The notes beneath the pieces are model-generated. The model was not told the origin of the DNA. It did not search any database and saw only the letters and a list, made by a program, of their open reading frames with translations. This document shows positions 1 through 5,097 of a DNA stretch of 5,097 bases, in pieces. The position numbers and the translations under genes were made by a program. Source of the stretch: an uncultured Solimonas sp. (GTDB lineage: Bacteria; Pseudomonadota; Gammaproteobacteria; Nevskiales; Nevskiaceae); assembly GCA_946478985.1 (NCBI GenBank), contig CAMLDZ010000172.1:1-5097 (forward strand). Direction: 5' to 3'. Positions within the stretch are counted from its first letter, which is position 1. Each line of letters begins with the position of its first letter.

Positions 1-1082
1 CGCTCGCCGGGGCCATCCTTGCCGGTGACGAACGGCAGCACGTGCGGATTGGTCTGGCTGACGATGAAGTGATTGACGTTGTGCAGGCGGCGCAGCCGCA
101 GCGTCGGCAGGTCGGACTTCAGCGAGCCGTCGTTCCAGCGCAGCAGCGGCATGTACGGCACGCGCGCGTCGCGCTCGTCCTGCGTCATCAGCATCACCGG
201 CGGAAACAGCAGCGGCACCGCGCAGGACGCCAGCACCGCCTCGCGCACGTAGAGATACGGAAAGGTCAGATGATTGAGCAGCCGCGGCGGCTGATTGACG
301 CCGGCCGGCGACACCGTGATGTTGATGACGCGGCCGGACAGCTGGTAGGCCTGTTCGAACGTCAGATCGCGGACATTGGTGGCGATGGCGTTGCGCAGAC
401 GATCCTGGTCCATCAGCGCGCGGCGGCGCCAGATCTCGCGCAGCGGCAGGATGCGCCAGAAGTGGTAGTACGCCGATTCCGGGTCCAGCAGCTCCTCGAC
501 CTCGTGCGCGGCGCGGGTGCCCAGCGTCGCGCAGACCACCGAGCCGGCGCTGGAACCGGACATGATCGGCGGCACCAGGTTCTCGCGGAACAGCGCCTTG
601 ACCACGCCGACGTGGAACAGGCCCAGCGTCGCGCCGCCGGACAGCATCAGCGCCGAGCGGCCATAGCTGGCGGTGATGTCCTGGAAGAAGCGCAGCTTGG
701 CGGCATGCGGCAGCTCGGCCAGCTCGTGTTCGGCGATCCAGCTCAGCGCCGACGACACCTCGGCGGCGTATTCGCCGACCAGCTTCTTGGTGCCGACGCG
801 GGCGTGCGCGTACAGCCGCGGATTGCCGATATTGCCGAGGTTCCAGTGGAGGCCCTGGCGCAGGTGATGGATCAGCCGGGCCGTCTCGCCTTCCTCGCGG
901 TAGCGGCGGATCTGTCGCAGCCGTGAGCGGATCAGGCGCCAGTCGAAATCGTCCGAGGTTTCGTCGTCCTTCCAGTCGTCCCAGCCTTGCAGGCGGTCCA
1001 GTTCTTCGGCGGCGTCACGCCATTGCGCATAGCTGGTGGCGGCATGCATCTGGCTGGCGAGCTGCTTCTGTCGGGCATCCAA
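1..1082 (-). CDS. DUF3336 + patatin-like lipase/phospholipase, 3' end cut off by the window edge
   Basis: Partial gene read leftwards; 360 codons are visible and the frame is still open at position 3. Residues ~10-140 match DUF3336, the N-terminal domain shared with yeast Tgl3/4/5-type triacylglycerol lipases (ATSYAQW, a central LYAHARVGTKKL, then GEYAAEV). A patatin domain follows: oxyanion-hole glycines in SGGATLG (G149, G150, G154), the nucleophile elbow GSSAG (Ser178) and the catalytic Asp in WNDGSLKSDLP (D318-G319). Both members of the Ser-Asp dyad are present, so the enzyme should be an active serine acyl hydrolase on lipid esters; the actual substrate (phospholipid or triacylglycerol) cannot be told. 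No signal peptide is visible, suggesting a cytosolic or membrane-peripheral protein. The start is put at TTG (1082-1080), which has GGAG 6 nt upstream and keeps the short helix that normally precedes DUF3336; the first ATG is at 1049-1047 with a poor ribosome site. Family members are usually longer, so roughly the last quarter is missing. It is divergent from the MoxR operon. Confidence 0.93.
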   Translation of the reverse strand, partial: MDARQKQLASQMHAATSYAQWRDAAEELDRLQGWDDWKDDETSDDFDWRLIRSRLRQIRRYREEGETARLIHHLRQGLHWNLGNIGNPRLYAHARVGTKKLVGEYAAEVSSALSWIAEHELAELPHAAKLRFFQDITASYGRSALMLSGGATLGLFHVGVVKALFRENLVPPIMSGSSAGSVVCATLGTRAAHEVEELLDPESAYYHFWRILPLREIWRRRALMDQDRLRNAIATNVRDLTFEQAYQLSGRVINITVSPAGVNQPPRLLNHLTFPYLYVREAVLASCAVPLLFPPVMLMTQDERDARVPYMPLLRWNDGSLKSDLPTLRLRRLHNVNHFIVSQTNPHVLPFVTGKDGPGE

Positions 1083-1088
1083 TGCCGG

Positions 1089-1092
1089 CTCC
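1089..1092 (-). promoter_or_regulatory. Shine-Dalgarno GGAG for the patatin gene, supporting a TTG start
   Basis: GGAG on the minus strand lies 6 nt before the TTG at 1082-1080. The in-frame stop TAG is at 1112-1110, so only TTG, CTG or the later ATG (1049) can start this frame. No comparable purine run lies in front of that ATG, which is why TTG was chosen. Confidence 0.55.
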
Positions 1093-1194
1093 GGGAATAA
1101 GGCTTGCAGCTATGGTGGGCAAGACCACCCTCCCCCGCAAGCGCCGCAGCGGCACTATCAAATCAACAAGTTAGACTTTCCACCCGACAAACCC

Positions 1195-1198
1195 GGAG
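1195..1198 (+). promoter_or_regulatory. Shine-Dalgarno GGAG for the MoxR-family gene
   Basis: GGAG lies 10 nt before the ATG at 1209, a little long but usable. It supports starting at 1209 rather than at the in-frame TTG at 1104, which would add 35 residues with no family resemblance and run into the lipase gene's own upstream region. Confidence 0.5.
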
Positions 1199-1208
1199 CC
1201 GCCTGTCC

Positions 1209-2120
1209 ATGACCTCGCCTGTTGCGCCGCTGCTGGCACGCCTCAACCAGATCATCCTCGGCAAGCAGCAGCCGCTGCGGCTGGTCGTCGCCTGCCTGCT
1301 GGCGCGCGGCCACCTGCTGATCGAGGATCTGCCGGGCATGGGCAAGACCACGCTGGCGCTGGCGCTGGCACGCACGCTGGGCCTGCAGTTCCAGCGCGTG
1401 CAGTTCACCAGCGATCTGCTGCCGGCCGACATCGTCGGCGCCTCGATCTTCGACAGCGCCAGCGGCGGCTTTCGCTTCCTGCCCGGGCCAGTGTTCACGC
1501 AGCTGCTGCTCGCCGACGAGATCAACCGCGCCAGCCCGAAAACGCAATCGGCGCTGCTGGAGGCGATGGAGGAGCATCAGGTCAGCGCCGAGGGCGAGAC
1601 GCGCGCGCTGCCGGAGCCGTTCTTCGTGATCGCCACGCAGAATCCGAGCTTCCAGCTCGGCACGTTCTCGCTACCGGAATCGCAGCTGGACCGCTTCATG
1701 ATGCGTCTGTCGCTCGGCTATCCGTCGCCGGCCGCCGAGCGCCAGCTGCTGCTGGAGCCGGATCGCCGCGATCTGCTGCAGACCCTGGAGCCGGTATTGA
1801 CGCCGCAGGCGCTGCTCGCGCTGCAGGCGCAGGTGCAGGCGGTGCGCACCACGCCGGCGCTGATCGATTACATCGTCGCGCTGGTGCAGCGCACGCGCGA
1901 GCTGCCGGGCCTGCGCCAGGGCCTGTCGCCGCGCGCCGGTCTGGCGCTGCGCCGCGCCGCACAGGCCTGGGCCTACATCGACGGCCGCGGCGGCGTGATT
2001 CCGGAAGACGTGCAGGCGGTGTTCGCGGCCGTCGTCGGTCATCGCCTGCTCGCTGCTGCCGAGCGCGAGGGCGCGGCAATCACCGCGGCCGAACTGCTGG
2101 CCAGCGTCGCGATTCCGTGA
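1209..2120 (+). CDS. MoxR-family AAA+ ATPase
   Basis: A 303-residue cytosolic AAA+ ATPase of the MoxR family, close to the usual family length. In order: the N-terminal family signature (ILGK, then ACLLARGHLLIEDLPG); Walker A GMGKTT with Lys46; Walker B LLLADEINRA with D103-E104; sensor 1 in ATQNP (N145); the arginine-finger region ESQLDRF (R162); and the lid domain with sensor 2 in SPRAGLALRRAA (R242). All ATP-binding and hydrolysis residues are present. MoxR proteins form hexameric rings and act as chaperone-like remodelers, often of vWA or DUF58 partners. Here the DUF58 gene overlaps this one by 4 nt, so it is the likely partner. The start ATG at 1209 gives the typical short N-terminus and has GGAG upstream. 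The exact client is not known from sequence. Confidence 0.96.
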   Translation: MTSPVAPLLARLNQIILGKQQPLRLVVACLLARGHLLIEDLPGMGKTTLALALARTLGLQFQRVQFTSDLLPADIVGASIFDSASGGFRFLPGPVFTQLLLADEINRASPKTQSALLEAMEEHQVSAEGETRALPEPFFVIATQNPSFQLGTFSLPESQLDRFMMRLSLGYPSPAAERQLLLEPDRRDLLQTLEPVLTPQALLALQAQVQAVRTTPALIDYIVALVQRTRELPGLRQGLSPRAGLALRRAAQAWAYIDGRGGVIPEDVQAVFAAVVGHRLLAAAEREGAAITAAELLASVAIP

Positions 2121-3094
2121 ACCGGCGCCGGCCTCTGGCGTGGCTGCAGGCGCGTATCGACGCCTGGGTGCTGGCGCGCGTGCGCCGCCAGCCCGGCCCG
2201 TTCACCGTGCAACGCAGCCGCATCTACATCCTGCCGACGCGCTTCGGCTGGGCATATGCGGCTCTGCTGCTGGTGATGCTGCTGGGCGCGATGAACTACG
2301 GCAACAGCATGGCCTTCCTGCTGTGTTTCCTGCTCGCCGGGCTGGGTTTCGTGACCATGCACCACACGCATGCCAACCTGGCCAACCTGCAATTGCGCGG
2401 CGGCATCGCGCCGCCGGTGTTCGCCGGCGAGCCGGCGCGCTTCCAGATCATCGCCGACAACCCTTCGGCGCAGCCGCGCTACTCGCTGGTGCTGGGCGCG
2501 GCGCGGCGCGGCAGTGCGCAGGAGTCGCGCGCCGACCTGCCGGCGCAAGGCCAGGCCTTGCTGGAGCTGACCCGCAGCAGCCCGCGGCGCGGCTGGCTGG
2601 CGGCGCCGGCGCTGCGGCTGTCGACCGAGTATCCGCTGGGCCTGTTTCGCGCATGGACGCTGGCCGAGCTGGAACTCAGCACGCTGGTGTTTCCACAGCC
2701 GGCCGCGCCCGGCCGCGCGATACCGGCCAGCATCGGCGGCAGCGGCTCCGAGGCCAGCCGCCCCGGCGGCCATGACGACTTCAGCGGCCTGCGCAGCTAC
2801 CAGCACGGCGACAGTGCACGGACGATCCACTGGAAGAGCCTGCCCAAGGCCCTGCAGCCGATGGTCAAGCAGTTTGCCGACGTGATCGACCGCGACTGCT
2901 GGCTGGACTGGGATGCGCTGGAACCGCTGCCGGCCGAGGCCCGCCTGTCGCAGCTGACGCGCTGGGTGCTCGATGCCGAACACGCACAGCAGCCTTACGG
3001 CCTGCGCCTGCCCGGCCTCAGCCTCGCGCCGGGCCATGGCGACGCCCATCGCCTGCAATGCCTCAAGGCGCTGGCCTTGTTCGAGGCCACGTGA
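2117..3094 (+). CDS. Membrane-anchored DUF58 protein, putative partner of the MoxR ATPase
   Basis: A 325-residue protein starting at GTG (2117), whose GTGA overlaps the TGA of the upstream gene. No clear ribosome site precedes it, so translation probably depends on coupling. A basic N-terminus (1-38) is followed by two membrane helices (about 44-59 and 64-80) joined by a very short turn, then a beta-rich stretch (~88-190) and the DUF58 signature at about 221-240: FSGLRSYQHGD followed by ARTIHWK. By the positive-inside pattern both long ends are cytosolic. The C-terminal part is related to the vWA fold, but the usual metal-site DxSxS is not seen; the matching strand reads CWLDWDAL (261-268). 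The neighbours are a MoxR ATPase and a TgpA-like protein, the standard setting for this family. Molecular function is unproven. The next gene overlaps its stop codon by 4 nt. Confidence 0.93.
   Translation: MNRRRPLAWLQARIDAWVLARVRRQPGPFTVQRSRIYILPTRFGWAYAALLLVMLLGAMNYGNSMAFLLCFLLAGLGFVTMHHTHANLANLQLRGGIAPPVFAGEPARFQIIADNPSAQPRYSLVLGAARRGSAQESRADLPAQGQALLELTRSSPRRGWLAAPALRLSTEYPLGLFRAWTLAELELSTLVFPQPAAPGRAIPASIGGSGSEASRPGGHDDFSGLRSYQHGDSARTIHWKSLPKALQPMVKQFADVIDRDCWLDWDALEPLPAEARLSQLTRWVLDAEHAQQPYGLRLPGLSLAPGHGDAHRLQCLKALALFEAT
3083..3086 (+). promoter_or_regulatory. Weak ribosome site GAGG before the tgpA-like GTG start
   Basis: GAGG lies 4 nt before the GTG at 3091, inside the end of the DUF58 gene. 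The spacing is short, but together with the GTGA overlap it favours GTG 3091 over the upstream in-frame ATG at 3058, which has no purine-rich leader and would make a 37-nt overlap. Confidence 0.4.
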
Positions 3095-5046
3095 ACGAAT
3101 ACCTGCCGGTCGCCACGCTGCTGCGCCTGCTCGCCGTGCTGCTGCTAACGCTGGCCCCGCATGCGCTGCACCAGCCCTTGTGGCTGTCGGCCGGCGTGGT
3201 GGCGGTGATCGGCTGGCGCGGCCTGGCGGCATGGCGCAGCTGGCGAATGCCGCCGCGTGCGCTGCGCTGGGCGCTGGTGATCGTCGCGTTCGCGGCGGTC
3301 TACGCCGACTACGGCCGCGTCTCCGGCCTCACCGCTGGCACCGCGCTGCTGTGCGTGATGGCCGCGCTCAAGCTGATCGAGCTGCGCGCGCGCCGCGACG
3401 TGCTGGTGGTCGTCGGCCTGATGTACTTCGCGGTGCTGACGCATTTCCTGTATTCGCAGCAACCGTGGACGGCGATCTACCTGCTGGCCACCGTCACCGC
3501 GATCACCGCGCTGCTGATCGAATGCCAGCACCAGGGCGCGCTGCCGCCGCGGCAGATGCTGCGCAAGGCCGGCGTGCTGATCGCGCAATCGCTGCCGCTG
3601 ATGCTGATCCTGTTCGTGCTGTTCCCGCGCCTGCCCGGCCCGCTGTGGGGGCTGCCGAGCGATACCGGCGCCGGTGCACGCAGCGGCCTGTCGGAATCGA
3701 TGGCGCCGGGCGATATCGCGGCGCTGATCCAGTCCGACGAACTGGCGTTCCGCGTGCGCTTCCTCGACGCGGTACCGCCGCCGGCGCAGCGCTACTGGCG
3801 CGGGCCGGTGTTCGACAGCTTCGACGGCCGCAGCTGGCGGCGGCTCGGCGCCGCACCGCCGCTCGCCGCCGGCATGCTGGAGCCGCGGGGCACACCCTTG
3901 CGTTATGAGCTGACGCTGGAGCCGCAGCGGCTGCGCACGCTGATCACGCTGGAGATGCCCGGCGGCACGCTGCCTGGTGACGCACAGCTGGATCGCGATG
4001 CGCAGCTGGTGGCGCGGCGCACGCCGTTCGAGCGCCGCCGCGATCTGCTCGGCGCCTATCCTCAATACGTTCTGGAACCGACGCTCGACGCACGCCGCCG
4101 GCAATGGCTGCGCCTGCTGCCGCGCGAGCGCAATCCGCGCACGCTGGCGCTGGCGCGGCAGTGGCGCGAGCAGGCCGGCGACGACGATGCCGCCATCGTC
4201 ACACGCGCCCTGCGCATGTTCCGCGAGCAGGACTTCCATTACACGCTGCAGCCGCCACTGCTGGGCCGCGACAGCGTCGACGAGTTCCTGTTCGACAGCC
4301 GCCGCGGCTTCTGCGAGCACTACAGCAGCGCCTTCACTGTGCTGATGCGCGCCGCCGGCATTCCGGCGCGCATCGTCACCGGCTATCAGGGCGGCAGCTA
4401 CAACCAGATCGGCGGCCACTACACCGTCAGCCAGGCCGACGCGCACGCCTGGAGCGAGGTCTGGCTGCCCGGTCGCGGCTGGCTGCGCGTCGATCCCACT
4501 GCCGCGGTGTCGCCGGAGCGTGTCGAACGCGGCCTCAGCGCCGCGCTCGGCGCCGGCGACGGCCTGCCGGCCTATCTGGCGCGGCGCGGGGCCTGGCAGG
4601 CGGCGATCAAGCTGCGCTGGGACTGGCTCAACGCGCGCTGGAACGGTCTGGTGCTCGGCTATGGCCCGGAGCTGCAGCAGGATCTGCTGCGCCGCTTCGG
4701 CATCGACGATCTGCGCGCGATGATCCTGGCACTGACGCTGGTGTTCAGCGCCGCCGTCGCACTGATCGGCATGATCCTGCTGCGCCGCGCCCGGCCGGCA
4801 CCGGCGCGCGACGCGGCGCTGCGCAGCTGGCAGCGGCTGCTGCGCAAGCTGGCGCGGCGCGGCCTGCAGCCGCGGCCGGGCGAAGGGCCGCGCGACTTCA
4901 TCGAGCGCGTTGCTGCGCGGTGGCCTGCACGCACCGATGAACTGCGCCGCATCGCCAGCCTGTATCTGCGCAACCGCTATCTGGGCGATGCCGACGCTGC
5001 AGTGCTGCGCGAACTCGACAACGCCATCGCAGCGCTGCGGCTTTAG
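3091..5046 (+). CDS. tgpA: TgpA-type membrane protein with periplasmic transglutaminase-like domain (DUF3488-TGc-DUF4129)
   Basis: A 651-residue inner-membrane protein. Seven hydrophobic segments (about 8-25, 31-47, 59-72, 82-98, 104-120, 127-143, 161-178) form the DUF3488 region. A periplasmic part follows, with the family motif YWRGPVFDSFDGRSW at 235-249 and then the transglutaminase core. Its catalytic triad is intact: Cys408 in RRGFCEHYSSAF, His452 in DAHAWSEVW and Asp468 in WLRVDPTAAV. One more helix (about 543-564) leads to a cytosolic DUF4129-like tail with RDFIERVA and LYLRNRYLG. Length and order match Pseudomonas TgpA, which is encoded in the same MoxR-DUF58-TgpA order and is reported as important for viability. 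The substrate is unknown; the enzyme may be a transglutaminase, peptidase or amidase acting on envelope polymers. The start GTG gives a 4-nt overlap with the DUF58 gene and places the first helix right at the N-terminus. Confidence 0.94.
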   Translation: MNEYLPVATLLRLLAVLLLTLAPHALHQPLWLSAGVVAVIGWRGLAAWRSWRMPPRALRWALVIVAFAAVYADYGRVSGLTAGTALLCVMAALKLIELRARRDVLVVVGLMYFAVLTHFLYSQQPWTAIYLLATVTAITALLIECQHQGALPPRQMLRKAGVLIAQSLPLMLILFVLFPRLPGPLWGLPSDTGAGARSGLSESMAPGDIAALIQSDELAFRVRFLDAVPPPAQRYWRGPVFDSFDGRSWRRLGAAPPLAAGMLEPRGTPLRYELTLEPQRLRTLITLEMPGGTLPGDAQLDRDAQLVARRTPFERRRDLLGAYPQYVLEPTLDARRRQWLRLLPRERNPRTLALARQWREQAGDDDAAIVTRALRMFREQDFHYTLQPPLLGRDSVDEFLFDSRRGFCEHYSSAFTVLMRAAGIPARIVTGYQGGSYNQIGGHYTVSQADAHAWSEVWLPGRGWLRVDPTAAVSPERVERGLSAALGAGDGLPAYLARRGAWQAAIKLRWDWLNARWNGLVLGYGPELQQDLLRRFGIDDLRAMILALTLVFSAAVALIGMILLRRARPAPARDAALRSWQRLLRKLARRGLQPRPGEGPRDFIERVAARWPARTDELRRIASLYLRNRYLGDADAAVLRELDNAIAALRL

Positions 5047-5097
5047 GGCCTGTTAACGCTATGGCCGCCGCTGTGATGCCACCCGCTTTGCGGCCAG
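5047..5097. other. Intergenic tail with short inverted repeat; possible edge of an interspersed repeat
   Basis: No gene can be supported in these 51 bases. TGGCCGC (5062-5068) and GCGGCCA (5090-5096) are perfect inverted arms around a 21-nt loop. The window ends one base later, so it cannot be seen whether a T-run follows, and it is not called a terminator. The start, GGGCCTGTTAACGCT just after the operon's stop codon, resembles from memory sequence found repeatedly between genes in xanthomonad-like genomes; this is a recollection, not a search result. An ATG at 5061 opens a frame to the window edge but has no ribosome site. Confidence 0.3.

Larger units (their letters stand above)
1086..1201. 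repeat. 10-bp inverted repeat pair flanking the divergent region
   Basis: CGGCTCCGGG at 1086-1095 is the exact reverse complement of CCCGGAGCCG at 1192-1201. Each arm contains the GGAG ribosome-binding core of the gene on its side. The match stops at 10 bp in both directions. In a GC-rich genome, where GGAG is expected before each gene, chance is a serious alternative to a regulator-binding pair. Confidence 0.35.
1083..1208. promoter_or_regulatory. Divergent intergenic region between the lipase gene and the MoxR operon
   Basis: This 126-bp gap separates two genes that point away from each other, so it must hold the promoter of the lipase gene and probably that of the MoxR-DUF58-TgpA operon. 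The most AT-rich stretch is about 1155-1180, 30-55 nt before the moxR-like start, and is the likeliest place for promoter melting. I could not find a convincing -35/-10 pair with normal spacing in either direction, so no promoter box is called. Perfect 10-bp inverted copies of CCCGGAGCCG lie near the two ends (see the repeat entry). No convincing terminator or small ORF is seen. Confidence 0.5.

Noticed and set aside
42..926. Plus-strand 294-residue open frame
   Set aside because: It is the antisense of the patatin gene. Its Arg/Gln/His/Ala-rich, low-complexity translation has no family features, while the minus strand shows the full GSSAG and DG motifs.
1143..1153. GCCGC-A-GCGGC palindrome as a possible hairpin terminator
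   Set aside because: The arms are separated by a single base, so no stable loop can form, no T-run follows, and no gene ends here.
923..1174. Plus-strand 83-residue frame over the divergent intergenic region
   Set aside because: Mostly antisense to the lipase N-terminus, with no ribosome site and no recognisable sequence.
1104..1208. 35-residue N-terminal extension of the MoxR protein from TTG 1104
   Set aside because: The extension is unlike any MoxR N-terminus, and ATG 1209 has a GGAG leader and gives the usual family start.
2039..3232. Minus-strand 397-residue open frame
   Set aside because: Antisense of the DUF58 gene in GC-rich DNA. It spans two gene junctions and its composition is dominated by Arg, Ala, Gln and Pro with no domain.
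2973..3908. Plus-strand 311-residue frame crossing the DUF58/TgpA junction
   Set aside because: Frame-shifted shadow of two well-supported genes, with an Ala/Arg-rich translation and no recognisable domain.
3145..4446. Minus-strand 433-residue open frame
   Set aside because: Antisense of the tgpA-like gene. The plus strand has membrane helices and the transglutaminase triad; this frame shows only Gln/Arg/Ala-rich sequence typical of a shadow.
5061..5097. ATG at 5061 opening a frame to the window edge
   Set aside because: Only 12 codons are visible, without a ribosome-binding site or recognisable sequence, and the ATG lies within the putative repeat.

Overview
The window is ordinary, densely coded chromosome from a GC-rich proteobacterium. 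Strong third-position G/C bias, GTG and TTG starts, and a MoxR / DUF58 / TgpA gene order like that of pseudomonads and their relatives suggest a gammaproteobacterium (a pseudomonad-, xanthomonad- or Nevskia/Solimonas-like lineage). The taxonomic guess is an inference from gene content and composition only.

Layout. Positions 1-1082, minus strand: the N-terminal 360 residues of a DUF3336 plus patatin-like lipase/phospholipase. Its C-terminus lies beyond the left edge. Positions 1083-1208: a 126-bp divergent intergenic region with a Shine-Dalgarno-like GGAG facing each way, each inside one copy of a 10-bp inverted repeat. Positions 1209-5046, plus strand: three tightly packed genes, a MoxR-family AAA+ ATPase (1209-2120), a membrane-anchored DUF58 protein (2117-3094) and a TgpA-type membrane protein with a periplasmic transglutaminase-like domain (3091-5046). 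Both junctions are 4-nt GTGA overlaps, so the trio is very probably one translationally coupled operon. Positions 5047-5097: a short non-coding tail with a small inverted repeat and a sequence that may be the edge of an interspersed repeat.

How the genes work together. MoxR ATPases are commonly encoded beside DUF58/vWA-like proteins and are thought to remodel or activate them. The DUF58 protein has two N-terminal membrane helices and a cytosolic C-terminal domain. TgpA has seven N-terminal membrane helices, a periplasmic transglutaminase core with an intact Cys-His-Asp triad, one C-terminal helix and a cytosolic DUF4129 tail. A reasonable model, inferred rather than shown, is an inner-membrane assembly in which cytosolic ATPase activity is relayed through DUF58 and the DUF4129 tail to a periplasmic cysteine enzyme acting on the cell envelope. 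The divergent lipase may be only a neighbour. I found no tRNA, rRNA, CRISPR array, complete mobile element or clearly novel system.
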